Source: Actinoplanes oblitus
Lineage (GTDB): Bacteria > Actinomycetota > Actinomycetes > Mycobacteriales > Micromonosporaceae
Reading direction: 5' to 3'
Length of the DNA: 64,000 nt
NCBI RefSeq assembly: GCF_030252345.1
Contig: NZ_CP126980.1
Coordinates: 62,001-126,000, forward strand
Under the pieces are notes generated by a model. The model made no database searches and was not told the origin of the DNA. It was given only the letters and a program-made list of their open reading frames with translations. The translations under genes were made by a program, and so were the position numbers. Of this stretch, positions 16,739 through 25,617 are shown one piece after another. Position 1 is the stretch's first letter. Each line of letters starts with the position of its first letter.

Positions 16739-17494
16739 ATGGGCTCGATTGATCTCAACGCGGACCTCGGCGAAGGCTTCGGCGCCTGGCGGCTGGGCGA
16801 CGACGAGGCCCTGCTCGACATCGTGACCTCGGCGAACGTGGCCTGCGGCTTCCACGCCGGCGACCCGTCGACGATGCACCGGGTCTGCCGGGCCGCGGCC
16901 GAGCGGGGCGTGGCCGTCGGCGCCCAGGTCGGTTACCGGGATCTGGCCGGGTTCGGGCGCCGCCGGATCGACTACGCGTTCGGCGAGCTGCGCGACGACG
17001 TGCTCTATCAGATCGGCGCGCTGGAGGCGTTCTGCCGGGCGGCCGGCGACCGGGTGCGCTACGTCAAACCGCACGGCGCGCTCTACAACACCGCTGCGAT
17101 CGACCAGGGGCAGGCGGACGCGGTGGTCGCCGCGATCCTCGCCTACGACAGTGCGCTGCCGGTGCTCTGCCAGCCCGGATCGGTGCTGCACCGGCAGGCC
17201 GAGGCGGCCGGGCTGACGGCCGTCGGCGAGGGGTTCGCCGACCGCGGATACCTGCCGGACGGCCGGCTGGTGCCGCGCTCGCGGCCGGACGCGCTGGTGC
17301 ACGATCCGGCCGCGGTGGTGGAGCGGGCCGCCCGGATGGCCGTCGACGGCGAGGTGGTCGCCGTCGACGGCTCGGTCATCGCCTGCCCGGTGCGGTCGAT
17401 CTGCGTGCACGGGGACACACCTGGCGCTGTGGAACTGGCCCGTGCGGTCCGGACCGGGCTGGCGCGGCGGTCGACGGTCGGCGCGTTCGCCTGA
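16739..17494 (+). CDS. pxpA: 5-oxoprolinase subunit A
   Basis: A 251-residue LamB/YcsF protein. The opening MGSIDLNADLGEGFGAW and the motifs NVACGFHAGDPSTM, GAQVGYRDLAGFGRR, VKPHGALYN and EGFADRGYLPDGRLVPR are diagnostic. PxpA acts with PxpB and PxpC in the ATP-dependent opening of 5-oxoproline to glutamate. The usual neighbours pxpB and pxpC are absent on either side here, so the partners must lie elsewhere. GAGGTG just before the ATG serves as ribosome site. It converges with the next gene, with only 7 bases between stops. Confidence 0.94.
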   Translation: MGSIDLNADLGEGFGAWRLGDDEALLDIVTSANVACGFHAGDPSTMHRVCRAAAERGVAVGAQVGYRDLAGFGRRRIDYAFGELRDDVLYQIGALEAFCRAAGDRVRYVKPHGALYNTAAIDQGQADAVVAAILAYDSALPVLCQPGSVLHRQAEAAGLTAVGEGFADRGYLPDGRLVPRSRPDALVHDPAAVVERAARMAVDGEVVAVDGSVIACPVRSICVHGDTPGAVELARAVRTGLARRSTVGAFA

Positions 17495-17501
17495 GGCCGG
17501 C

Positions 17502-19292
17502 TCAGGCCTGCTGGTCCATGCCGCGCAGGATCAGCGGCAGCCGGTCCGGCCCGGCCGGGTCGATCACGATCGGCACACCCCAGTCCTGCCTGGTCAGGTG
17601 ACAGGCGCCGAACTCGGCGTCGACGTCACACGTCGCGGCTTGCGCGACAACCTGCAAGACCCCTTTCGGTACGGCGGGGTTGAGCACCAACCGGCGGGAC
17701 AGCTCGGTGGTGGTGCCCTCGCCGTCGAGCAGCAGCTCGGCCGGCGAGGCGGAGACGGTCAGCCGTACCGGCGAGCCGAACTGGCTGTCCAGTTTCTGGC
17801 CGGGTGCCGGAGTGAAGATCACATCGAGGGTGACCTCGCCGGCGGCCAGGTGCGACGGCGGGCGCTCGGTCTTGTGCCGCTCACCGGCGACCGTCTGGAC
17901 CACGCCCGGGGCGAGCCGGGTCAGCCGGTGCGCGGCCGACTCGACGACCAGCACCTCGCCCGAGGAGGTGACCAGGATGTCGCTCGGCTCGGCCACGCTG
18001 GAGTCCACCGTGGAGACCTGGCCCGACGCCGGATCGAAGCGCCGGACCGCGCCGTTGTAGGTGTCCGCGATCAGCACCGAGCCGTCCGGCAGGCCGGCGA
18101 CGCCGAGCGGGTGCTGCAGCAGGGCCTGGTCGGCCGGACCGTCCACGTGACCGAAATCGAACAGGCCTTGACCGACCGCGGTGTGCAGCACGCCGGCCTC
18201 GACGTAGCGCAGCGCGGAGGTCTCGCTGTCGGCGATCCAGAGCCGATCACCCTGAACGGCGAGGCCGCTCGGCTGGGCCATCCAGACGTCCGGGATCGGG
18301 CCGTCGCGCAGCGCCTCGACGGTGGTGCCGGCGTACACCCCGACGGTGCGCTGGATCGGGTCGAACCACCACAGCTGGTGAATACCGGCCATGGCGATGA
18401 TGACCTTGTCGTCGAACCAGGCCAGGTCCCACGGCGAGGAGAGGTCGGCGGCGAGGGCGTCGTGCGGGTGATCATCCACGGTGGAACGCCATGGCCGGCC
18501 GGAGCCGGCGACCAGGGTGATCTCCCCGGTGCTCAGGTTCAGGCCGCGCAGCTGGTGGTTGACAGTGTCGGCGATGACCACGTCGTAACCGGCGATGCCG
18601 CCGGCCTCGGGCGGCAGCAGGAGCAGGCCTTGCGGCTCGCTGAACGGCTCGTTGCGAGTGCCGCCGAAACGGCGGATCAGGGTCTCGGCGTCCGGGGACA
18701 GCTCGACGACCGAGTGCCGGGCCGAGTCGGAGACCAGCAGGTTGCCGCCGGGCAGCTCGATCGCCTTGCCGGGGAAGTGCAGCAGACCGGCGGCGGCGGG
18801 CGGCGGGACGTACGGCCCGTCGCCGCGGTGCAGGGTGCCGTCCGCCTCGTGCTTGGCGACCAGCTCGTCGATCAGCCGGGACAGGCCCTCGGCGTGACCC
18901 TCACCGGCCATCGAGGCGACCAGGTAACCGGTCGGGTCGACGACGGCCAGGGTGGGCCAGGCCTTCGCGGCGTACTGCTGCCAGATGTGCATGTCGCCGT
19001 CGTCGACGACCGGGTGATGAACGCCATACCGCTCCACCGCGGCGGCCAGGGCCCGCGGGTCGCGCTCGTGCTCGAATTTCGGGGAGTGCACGCCGATCAC
19101 CACGAGGGCGTCGCCGTACTTCTCCTCCAGCGGGCGCAGCTCATCCAGGACATGCAGGCAGTTGATGCAGCAGAACGTCCAGAAGTCCAGCAGGAGGATC
19201 TTGCCCCGAAGGTCGGCCAGGGTGAGGGCCTTCCCACCGGTGTTGAGCCAGCCGCGACCCTTGAGTTCGGGCGCACGCACGCGAGAAGTCAT
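17502..19292 (-). CDS. Thioredoxin-like NHL-repeat protein
   Basis: A 596-residue protein. Residues 1-165 form a TlpA/AhpC-like thioredoxin domain with the redox motif CCINC (Cys42-x-x-Cys45) after LLLDFWTF. Residues 170-480 carry NHL-type propeller repeats (GNLLVSDSARHSVVEL, YDVVIADTVNHQLRGL, DRLWIADSETSALRYV, GSVLIADTYNGAVRRF), and about 100 residues of beta-rich domain follow. This order matches the NHLRC2 family found from bacteria to humans; the bacterial role is unknown but a thiol-disulfide function is likely. No signal peptide is seen, so it is probably cytoplasmic. Confidence 0.88.
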   Translation of the reverse strand: MTSRVRAPELKGRGWLNTGGKALTLADLRGKILLLDFWTFCCINCLHVLDELRPLEEKYGDALVVIGVHSPKFEHERDPRALAAAVERYGVHHPVVDDGDMHIWQQYAAKAWPTLAVVDPTGYLVASMAGEGHAEGLSRLIDELVAKHEADGTLHRGDGPYVPPPAAAGLLHFPGKAIELPGGNLLVSDSARHSVVELSPDAETLIRRFGGTRNEPFSEPQGLLLLPPEAGGIAGYDVVIADTVNHQLRGLNLSTGEITLVAGSGRPWRSTVDDHPHDALAADLSSPWDLAWFDDKVIIAMAGIHQLWWFDPIQRTVGVYAGTTVEALRDGPIPDVWMAQPSGLAVQGDRLWIADSETSALRYVEAGVLHTAVGQGLFDFGHVDGPADQALLQHPLGVAGLPDGSVLIADTYNGAVRRFDPASGQVSTVDSSVAEPSDILVTSSGEVLVVESAAHRLTRLAPGVVQTVAGERHKTERPPSHLAAGEVTLDVIFTPAPGQKLDSQFGSPVRLTVSASPAELLLDGEGTTTELSRRLVLNPAVPKGVLQVVAQAATCDVDAEFGACHLTRQDWGVPIVIDPAGPDRLPLILRGMDQQA

Positions 19293-19310
19293 TCGACCAT
19301 GGTGCCTCAG

Positions 19311-19342
19311 CGCGCGGACCAGCTTGCGGGCTGGTCCGCGCG
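19311..19342 (-). terminator. Terminator of the Pro-rich protein gene
   Basis: A 13-bp stem GCGCGGACCAGC / GCTGGTCCGCGC (with CG closing pairs) lies 5 bases beyond the stop of the minus-strand gene and upstream of the thioredoxin-NHL start. Confidence 0.85.
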
Positions 19343-19347
19343 ACTGC

Positions 19348-22300
19348 TCAGTTGGCGGTCGGCTTGCCCAGGCAGTAGACCTTCTTGCCGGCCACGATCA
19401 CCGGCTGCGCCTTGTCGGCGCACTGGGCCTTCGAGTCGGCGATCTGGGTGACCTGGTAGGCGCCCTGCTCGGTGCAGGCCACCTTGACCACCTTGTCGCC
19501 GTTCTTCACGCAGTCGCCCTGGCCCAGCTTGAAGTCGCTGTCGTCGCCGCCCGAGGAGATCAGCCAGGTCAGGCCGAACACCACGGCCAGCAGCAGGGCC
19601 GCGCCGAGCACCACGAACATCGCCACCGGGCCGGTCTTCACCTTCGGTTTCGCCGGCGCGGGCGGCTCCTCGGCCTTGAACTGGTCGAACTTGCCCTGAT
19701 CGGCCGGTCCGGGCCAGCTCGTGGTGTCCTCCGGGCTGGGCGGCGTCACCGTGGCCTGGTTGGCACCGAACGGGTCGGCGCCGAACGGATCGGAACCCTG
19801 TGCGGGCATCGGCGGCGCGCTGCCGAACGGGTCCGAGCCGTGCGCGGGCATCGGCGACGTGTTGCCGAACGGGTCGGTGCCCGGCATCGGCGGCAGGGCC
19901 GGAGCCGGGACGAACGGCGAGTTGCCCCGGCCGGAGACGTCAGTGGTGTGCTCGTTGAAGTGGTCGTTGCCGGGGGCGGCCGGGGCGCCGAACGGGTTCG
20001 ACGTGGCCGGACCGCTGGGGAACGACGACGACGGCGGCGGGAAGGTCGGCTCCTCGGCCCCGAACCCCTGCGCCGGCGGCGGGAAACCCTGTGCCGGCGG
20101 GGGGAACGACTGCGCGGGCGGCGGGAACGACGGACCGTTGCCGGGGATCGCGGGCGATCCGGGCGGGCCGAACGGGTTCGCGCCGTCCGGCGGCGCCACC
20201 CGGGCGCTGCCCGACGTCGGGCTGGACGGGCTCATCGGCGCGCCCGGCTCCGGCGGGGAGACGCGGGCGGTGGCCCGGGCCGGGGACTGCGGCGCCGGTC
20301 CGGGAGCCTCGCCGAACGCCTCGGCGCCACGCGACTCCTCACCGCGCTGCGGCGGCGCGAAGCCGCCGAAGCCGCCGGTGTTCTCCTCGTTGCGTTGCGG
20401 GAGTGAGCCGAAGCCGGCCGGGTTCTCGTCGGCGCGCTGCGGGAACCCGCCGAAGCCGCCGGTGTTCTCCTCGTTGCGTTGCGGGAACGCGCCGAAGCCG
20501 GCTGGGTTCTCCTCATGGCGCTGGGGGAACGCGCCGAAGCCGCCCGAGTTTTCCTCGTTGCGCTGGGGGAACGCGCCGAAGCCGGCCGGGTTCTCCTCAT
20601 GGCGCTGCGGGGACGCGCCGAAGCCGCCGGAATTCTCCTCGGCGCGCTGCGGCGGCGGGAAGGAGCCGAAGCCCTCCGAGCGAGAGGTGGGCGGCGGGAA
20701 GCCGCGGTCGTCGGCGCTCTCCGGGGCCGGCGGGCGGGCGCCGGGGAACGGCGGGTTCTCACCGGTCGGCGGGAACGCCGGGGACTCCGGCGTCTCCGGT
20801 TGCTCCGGGGTCTCGTCCGCGGCGGGCGCGGGACGTCCATAGACCCGGGCCTGCGGCGCGGCGGTGGGCGGCGGGATCTCGCCGCCGTCGGCGGGCGGTG
20901 TCACCCGTCCGGGTACCGAGACGCTCGCGGTGACCGGACGGGCCGAGCCGCTGGCCGGGTGGGCCGCTGCGGCGTCGCGCGGCTGCGGGACCGAGCCGGA
21001 GACCGGCACTGACGCGGAGCCGGCCGGCGACACCGAGGCCGGTCCCATCGGAACCGAGGCCGATCCGGCCGGTGCCTGCCCGGGGAACGCGGATCCGGCC
21101 GGCGCCTGGCCCGGGAAGGCGGAACCGGGGGCCTGACCAGGGAAGGCGGGTCCGGTCGGCGGCGGGAACTCCGGCCCGGCGGGCGGGAAGGAGGAGCTCG
21201 TCGGCGGCGGGAACTCGGACCCGGCGGGCGGGAAGGAGGAGCTCGTCGGCGGCGGGAACTCCGGCCCGGCGGGCGGGAACGAGGAGCTCGTCGGCGGCGG
21301 GAAGTCAGGCGCGGCAGGACCGCCGGGCGCGAAGGGTGACTGGGCCGGCGGTGGGACCGAACCCGAGGTGGGCGCGGTCGGCGGCAGCGCACCACCGGTG
21401 CCGAGTGCGGCCCCGGGCACCCGCTGCGGGAAGCCCGATGAGTCGGCCTGCGACTGCTCCGAACCGGCGGCGTCGCCGGAAGACGGGGACGCGGCACCGA
21501 ACGGGGAGGGCGCGGCACTCCCGGAAGCGGGTGCCGGATATCCCGCCGAGCTGCGGATCGGCAGGTCCAGGCCGGGCGTGGCCCCGCTCGGCTCCTCGAT
21601 CGCGCCCGGCCCGGCCGGCGCCCGCAGCGGGAATCCGCCGCTGTCGCCCTGTCGGGTCGGGAACGTGGTGGACGGCGGCCCGCTGGGGGCCTCGTCGGCC
21701 GGGCGGGCGGCGCCACCGAGCCAGCTGTTCTCAGCCGGGCCGGTCAGGCCGGAGGGCCCGGGACCGTCCGGAAGATCGGTAAGGGTGGCGCCGGGGACAC
21801 GCGCCTTCTGATCGCCGAAGGCGGAGAAGGTCGACTGGTCGGCCGCGGCGGCCGAGGCACCCGGAGTCCGGGTCGGCAGCCCGCTGCTGCTGGTCGGCGG
21901 CGGGAAAGCGGGCGCCTCCGGCGCGGCCTGCGGCGGCGGGAAGGAGCCGGAACCGGGCTGCTGCGGCGCGAAGGGGCCGGAGCCGGGCTGCGGCGGCGCG
22001 AAGGAGCCGGATCCAGGCTGCTGCGGCGGCGGGAAAGCGGCGGAACCAGGCTGCTGCGGCGGCGGGTAGGAAGCGGATCCGGACGGCTGCGGAACAGCCG
22101 CGGATGCACGCCCGGGCGGCGTGAAGCCAGCCGGCCCGAAAGGCGACTCAGCGGGCGGCGGCCCCGGCTCAGCGGGGGCCGGCGGCGCCCAGGCCGACGG
22201 CGGCGCGCTCTCACCAGGCTGCTGTCCATACCCCGAATTCGGCCCGTACGGCGAAGCCGTCCCGGGCGAGACCGACCCATACGGCGAAGCCGGCTCCTCG

Positions 22301-22554
22301 GGCTGCGGCACGCGCGCCGACCCGTACGGAGTCCCGGTCGGGTTCGATCCCGACCCGAAAGTGGCGACAGCCGGCACCACGAACGGTGATCCGCCACCCG
22401 GCGTGGCCTGCGGCGGCGGCCCGTACGACGTGGGAACGCCCTCGGCCGGAGGCACCGATGCCGATGCCCGGCCCGACACTCGCTGACCGTCCGGATCGGG
22501 TCCGCCCGACGCGGCCTCGGCCGGCTGCCCGGCGTAGTGCCCCTCGGACGTCAT
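19348..22554 (-). CDS. Giant Pro/Gly-rich single-pass membrane protein
   Basis: 1068 residues from the ATG at 22554 (MTSEGHYAGQPAEAAS), which has GAGGAGGCG at good spacing. About 970 residues are disordered, rich in P, G, S, A and F, with internal repeats: a block of EFPPPTSSSFPPAG units and a block of 14-residue units like NEENTGGFGAFPQR. A single transmembrane helix (VAMFVVLGAALLLAVVFGLTWLIS) is near residue 985. The C-terminal 80 residues, with four Cys (GDCVKNGD, VACTEQG, AQCADKA, VYCLGK), resemble the extracellular LppU/DUF4333-like domain of actinobacterial cell-surface proteins. The long tail is thus probably cytoplasmic, a likely scaffold or phase-separating region. Function unknown. 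Confidence 0.8.
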   Translation of the reverse strand: MTSEGHYAGQPAEAASGGPDPDGQRVSGRASASVPPAEGVPTSYGPPPQATPGGGSPFVVPAVATFGSGSNPTGTPYGSARVPQPEEPASPYGSVSPGTASPYGPNSGYGQQPGESAPPSAWAPPAPAEPGPPPAESPFGPAGFTPPGRASAAVPQPSGSASYPPPQQPGSAAFPPPQQPGSGSFAPPQPGSGPFAPQQPGSGSFPPPQAAPEAPAFPPPTSSSGLPTRTPGASAAAADQSTFSAFGDQKARVPGATLTDLPDGPGPSGLTGPAENSWLGGAARPADEAPSGPPSTTFPTRQGDSGGFPLRAPAGPGAIEEPSGATPGLDLPIRSSAGYPAPASGSAAPSPFGAASPSSGDAAGSEQSQADSSGFPQRVPGAALGTGGALPPTAPTSGSVPPPAQSPFAPGGPAAPDFPPPTSSSFPPAGPEFPPPTSSSFPPAGSEFPPPTSSSFPPAGPEFPPPTGPAFPGQAPGSAFPGQAPAGSAFPGQAPAGSASVPMGPASVSPAGSASVPVSGSVPQPRDAAAAHPASGSARPVTASVSVPGRVTPPADGGEIPPPTAAPQARVYGRPAPAADETPEQPETPESPAFPPTGENPPFPGARPPAPESADDRGFPPPTSRSEGFGSFPPPQRAEENSGGFGASPQRHEENPAGFGAFPQRNEENSGGFGAFPQRHEENPAGFGAFPQRNEENTGGFGGFPQRADENPAGFGSLPQRNEENTGGFGGFAPPQRGEESRGAEAFGEAPGPAPQSPARATARVSPPEPGAPMSPSSPTSGSARVAPPDGANPFGPPGSPAIPGNGPSFPPPAQSFPPPAQGFPPPAQGFGAEEPTFPPPSSSFPSGPATSNPFGAPAAPGNDHFNEHTTDVSGRGNSPFVPAPALPPMPGTDPFGNTSPMPAHGSDPFGSAPPMPAQGSDPFGADPFGANQATVTPPSPEDTTSWPGPADQGKFDQFKAEEPPAPAKPKVKTGPVAMFVVLGAALLLAVVFGLTWLISSGGDDSDFKLGQGDCVKNGDKVVKVACTEQGAYQVTQIADSKAQCADKAQPVIVAGKKVYCLGKPTAN
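20380..20650. repeat. Coding minisatellite, 42-bp units
   Basis: About six units of 42 bp encode GGFGAFPQRNEENS-type peptides. Alternation of NEEN and HEEN and of SGG, TGG and PAG gives a higher order of roughly 84 bp. All units keep the frame. Confidence 0.8.
21140..21310. repeat. Coding minisatellite, 45-bp units
   Basis: About four units of 45 bp encode EFPPPTSSSFPPAGP. They are nearly identical in DNA, which suggests recent expansion or gene conversion. Confidence 0.8.
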
Positions 22555-22828
22555 ACGCGCCTCCTCATCGATGCGGCCGTGCCAGCTTTGCACGGACGCG
22601 ACCCCCTCGGCGACCTGCCGCCGGGAGCCGTGCCAGCTTTTCAGGCCTGGCCGTGCTGGGGCGCACCGGCGAGGTCGCCGTCGGAGCCCCGGTCGCCCGC
22701 CCCGACCGGCCGTGCCGGTTTGGGGACCAGTGCCCCACCGTACCGGGCCAGCCCGGCGGAGAAAATCCCGGTGTACGCCACTGAGGGAATGCCACGCGGG
22801 GTGCCGGCACGGTTGCCGATACGAAACA

Positions 22829-22853
22829 GCCCGCCCGGGTGATGCGGGCGGGC
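22829..22853 (-). terminator. Terminator of the 44-aa gene
   Basis: A stem GCCCGCCCG / CGGGCGGGC with a short loop lies 20 bases beyond the stop of the minus-strand small gene. Upstream, 22555-22828 holds two direct copies of GCCGTGCCAGCTTT (near 22574 and 22627) and no gene that I recognise. Confidence 0.7.
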
Positions 22854-22872
22854 CGAATGGTGGGCGCTCTGC

Positions 22873-23007
22873 CTACAGCGGCTGACGGCGCTGGGCGAAC
22901 AGGTTGATCTCGTCGCGCATGGCCCGGCTGGGCGCGACCTGCCAGGCGCGGTCGATGGCGCGGTTCTGGCGGTTGAACTCACGACGCTGGCGGAGGCGAT
23001 CGATCAT
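22873..23007 (-). CDS. Small conserved basic protein (44 aa)
   Basis: A 44-residue protein, MIDRLRQRREFNRQNRAIDR, rich in Arg and Asn, with a continuous amphipathic helical pattern through AMRDEINLFAQRRQPL. Short proteins of this type are frequent in actinobacteria and their role is unknown. A longer frame back to 23088 is Pro/Gly-rich and less likely. It has its own terminator, which supports its being a real gene. Confidence 0.6.
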   Translation of the reverse strand: MIDRLRQRREFNRQNRAIDRAWQVAPSRAMRDEINLFAQRRQPL

Positions 23008-23192
23008 GTTCACTGCTGGTGCTCTTTTCCCCGGTAGTGGTGGCCGGTCTCGCGACGTGCCACCGCCGGGCCCGCTGGTGGCGGACACCCTCGGCGCACG
23101 TCTCAGGTGTGCCTCAAGTGTCCGCCTCAGCGGTTGATCGTGCCAACTATTTAGATGGTGATCCCGGTCATCTGCCTAACAATCAAAGGTCA

Positions 23193-23210
23193 TTCGGCTG
23201 ATGGGCCGAA
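23193..23210 (-). terminator. Weak terminator of the bkd-type operon
   Basis: The stem TTCGGC / GCCGAA follows the E2 stop by 6 bases and is followed on the minus strand by an AT-rich run. Confidence 0.45.
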
Positions 23211-23215
23211 AGTCC

Positions 23216-24625
23216 TCAGGTCCAGGCCAGGATCGCTGCTTCCGGGTCGGTGAGGAAGACGCCGATGTCCCGGAGGAACTTCGAGCCCAGCTCGCCATCG
23301 ATGATCCGGTGGTCGAAGGAGAGCCCGAGGGTGGTGACCTGGCGCACCTTGATCTTGCCCTTGTGCACCCACGGGGTGGGCCGGATCGCACCGAACGCGA
23401 GGATCACCGACTCGCCCGGCGGCAGGATCGGGGTACCGGTGTCGACGCCGAAGACGCCCACGTTGGTGATCGAGAGTGTGCCGTGCGCCATGTCGGCCGG
23501 CGGCGTCTTGCCCGATTTCGCCGTCCGGACCAGCGTGTTCAGCGCCTCGGCCAGCTCCACCAGGCTGAGCCGCCCGGCGTCCTTGACGTTCGGCACGATC
23601 AGTCCGCGCTCGGTCGCCGCGGCGATCCCGAGGTTCACGTACTCCTTGACCACGATCTCGTTCGTCGCGGCGGACCACGACGAGTTGACCATCGGGTGCC
23701 GCTTGACCGCGAGCAGCACCGCTTTCGCCACCATCAGCAGCGGGGAGATCCGCAGCTCGGCGAACTCCGGCCGGGCCTTCAGCTTGTCCAGAGCCTTCAT
23801 CGTCCGGGTGACGTCGACGGTGAGGAACTCGGTGACGTGCGGCGCGGTGAACGCCGAGGCCACCATGTTCTCGGCCGTCAGTTTCCGCACGCCCTTGACC
23901 GGGATGCGCTGCTCACGGGACGCGTCGAAGACCGCGACGGGTGCGGCAGCGGCCTTCGCCGCCGGTTTCGCGGCGCCTTCGGCGGCTTTGTGTACGTCGT
24001 CCCGCGTCACCGACCCCAGCGGCCCGGTCCCCGCGATCGTCGCGAGGTCGACGCCCAGATCGCGGGCGAGTTTCCGGACCGGCGGCTTGGCCAGCACCGG
24101 ACCACTCCGGACCGGTGCCGCCGGGGGGACGGTCGGTGCGGGAGCCGTGGCAACGGCAGGGGCGGCGGCCACCGGGGCGGCTGACGGGGCGGTCACCCGG
24201 GGACGCCGTTTCGCGCTCGCCTCCCGGACGCCGTAGCCGACCAGCACCGGCGTACGCCCGACGCCGGGCGCCGCGGGTGCCGGACTGCCGATCATCCCGG
24301 GCTCCACGGCTCCCTCGCTGGGCGCGATCTCGACAGCGGCCAGCGACTCGGCGGACGGCTCCGGCAGCGAGCCGGCTCCCGGGTCGGTGTCGATCGAGAT
24401 GATCGGCTGGCCGACCTCCACCGTGACACCGGCCTCGTGGAAGATCTTGGTGACCACGCCGGCCCATTTCGCCGGGATCTCGACGGCCGCCTTCGCCGTC
24501 TCCACCTCGACGATCGGCTGGTTCAGCTCGATCGTGTCGCCGACCTTGACCAGCCAGGCGAGGATCTCGCCCTCGGTCAGGCCCTCGCCCAGGTCGGGCA
24601 GGTTGAACTCCTTGATCCGCGACAT
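23216..24625 (-). CDS. bkdC: 2-oxoacid dehydrogenase E2, dihydrolipoyl acyltransferase
   Basis: 469 residues from the ATG at 24625. Layout: one lipoyl domain (residues 1-80, lipoyl Lys45 in VETAKAAVE), an Ala/Pro linker, the peripheral-subunit-binding domain (about 165-205, PPVRKLARDLGVDLATIAGTGPLGSVTRDDV) and the trimeric catalytic domain, ending with the active-site SFDHRIIDGE (His and Asp). It transfers the acyl group from E1 to CoA. The bkd (branched-chain) name rests on the alpha/beta E1 beside it; a pyruvate complex remains possible. The E1beta stop is 5 bases upstream. E3 (lpd) is not in the window. Confidence 0.85.
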   Translation of the reverse strand: MSRIKEFNLPDLGEGLTEGEILAWLVKVGDTIELNQPIVEVETAKAAVEIPAKWAGVVTKIFHEAGVTVEVGQPIISIDTDPGAGSLPEPSAESLAAVEIAPSEGAVEPGMIGSPAPAAPGVGRTPVLVGYGVREASAKRRPRVTAPSAAPVAAAPAVATAPAPTVPPAAPVRSGPVLAKPPVRKLARDLGVDLATIAGTGPLGSVTRDDVHKAAEGAAKPAAKAAAAPVAVFDASREQRIPVKGVRKLTAENMVASAFTAPHVTEFLTVDVTRTMKALDKLKARPEFAELRISPLLMVAKAVLLAVKRHPMVNSSWSAATNEIVVKEYVNLGIAAATERGLIVPNVKDAGRLSLVELAEALNTLVRTAKSGKTPPADMAHGTLSITNVGVFGVDTGTPILPPGESVILAFGAIRPTPWVHKGKIKVRQVTTLGLSFDHRIIDGELGSKFLRDIGVFLTDPEAAILAWT

Positions 24626-24630
24626 CGGCG

Positions 24631-25617
24631 TCACCAGCCGAACGAGCGGTCGACGGCGTCCAGCAGACGGTCCAGATCCGGCAGGTACTCCTCCTCGGAG
24701 CGCGCCGCCGGATACGGGATGTCGTATCCGGTGACCCGGAGCACCGGTGCCTCCAGCGAGTAGAAGCACTCCTCGGTGATCTTCGCGGCCAGCTCGGCGC
24801 CCATCCCCAGGTTGCCCGGTGCCTCGTGCACCACGACCGCGCGGCCGGTCCGCTTCACCGACTCGAAGATCGTCGGGAAGTCGACCGGGGAGAGCGTGCG
24901 CAGGTCGATGACCTCCAGGTCACGCCCGTCCTCGGCGGCAGCCGCCGCGGCATCCAGGGCGACACGCACCATCGGGCCGTACGCCAGAAGTGTCGCATCG
25001 GACCCGGGCCGGGCCACCCGCGCCGCGTGCAGCGGGTAGGCGCCGCTCAGCGGCGCGTCCAGGTCGACGTCGCCCTTCTCCCAGTACCGGCGCTTCGGCT
25101 CGAAGAACACCACCGGGTCGTCGGACGCGATCGCCTGCTGGATCATCGTGTACGCGTCGGCCGGGTTGGAGCAGGTCACGACCTTGAGCCCGGGGGTGTG
25201 CGCGAAGTACGCCTCGGGCGACTCGGAGTGGTGCTCGACCGCGCCGATGCCGCCGCCGAACGGGATCCGGATCACCATCGGCACCCGGACCTTGCCCTTG
25301 GAGCGGTAGAACATCTTCGCCACCTGGGCGACGATCTGGTTGTACGCCGGGAAGACGAACCCGTCGAACTGGATCTCGCAGACCGGCCGGTACCCGCGGA
25401 TGGCCAGGCCGACCGCGGTGCCGACGATGCCGGCCTCGGCCAGCGGGGTGTCGATGACCCGGTCCTCGCCGAAGTCCTTCTGCAGGCCGTCGGTGATCCG
25501 GAAGACGCCGCCCAGCTTGCCGACGTCCTCGCCCATGATGACGACCTTCGGGTCGTTCTCCAGGGCGCGGCGCAGGCCGTGGTTGAGGGCCTTGCCCAGG
25601 GTGATCTTCTCGGCCAT
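24631..25617 (-). CDS. bkdB: 2-oxoacid dehydrogenase E1 beta subunit
   Basis: 328 residues, MAEKITLGKALNHGLRRALENDPKV. Transketolase-like pyrimidine-binding domain in the N-terminal half (IMGEDVGKLGGVFRIT with the Glu that contacts thiamine diphosphate, IVGTAVGLAIRGYRPVCEIQF, GGGIGAVEHHSES) and a transketolase C-terminal domain (VIDLRTLSPVDFPTI, VHEAPGNLGMGAELAA). It pairs with E1alpha to decarboxylate the 2-oxoacid. The ATG overlaps the E1alpha stop (ATGA), so the two subunits are made in equal amounts. Confidence 0.9.
   Translation of the reverse strand: MAEKITLGKALNHGLRRALENDPKVVIMGEDVGKLGGVFRITDGLQKDFGEDRVIDTPLAEAGIVGTAVGLAIRGYRPVCEIQFDGFVFPAYNQIVAQVAKMFYRSKGKVRVPMVIRIPFGGGIGAVEHHSESPEAYFAHTPGLKVVTCSNPADAYTMIQQAIASDDPVVFFEPKRRYWEKGDVDLDAPLSGAYPLHAARVARPGSDATLLAYGPMVRVALDAAAAAAEDGRDLEVIDLRTLSPVDFPTIFESVKRTGRAVVVHEAPGNLGMGAELAAKITEECFYSLEAPVLRVTGYDIPYPAARSEEEYLPDLDRLLDAVDRSFGW

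Noticed and set aside
17442..19451. Long plus-strand open frame (669 codons) across the thioredoxin-NHL gene
   Set aside because: It is the antisense shadow of a gene with clear domains. High GC keeps such frames open; the predicted protein is a Val/Gly/Arg/Gln-rich string without motifs.
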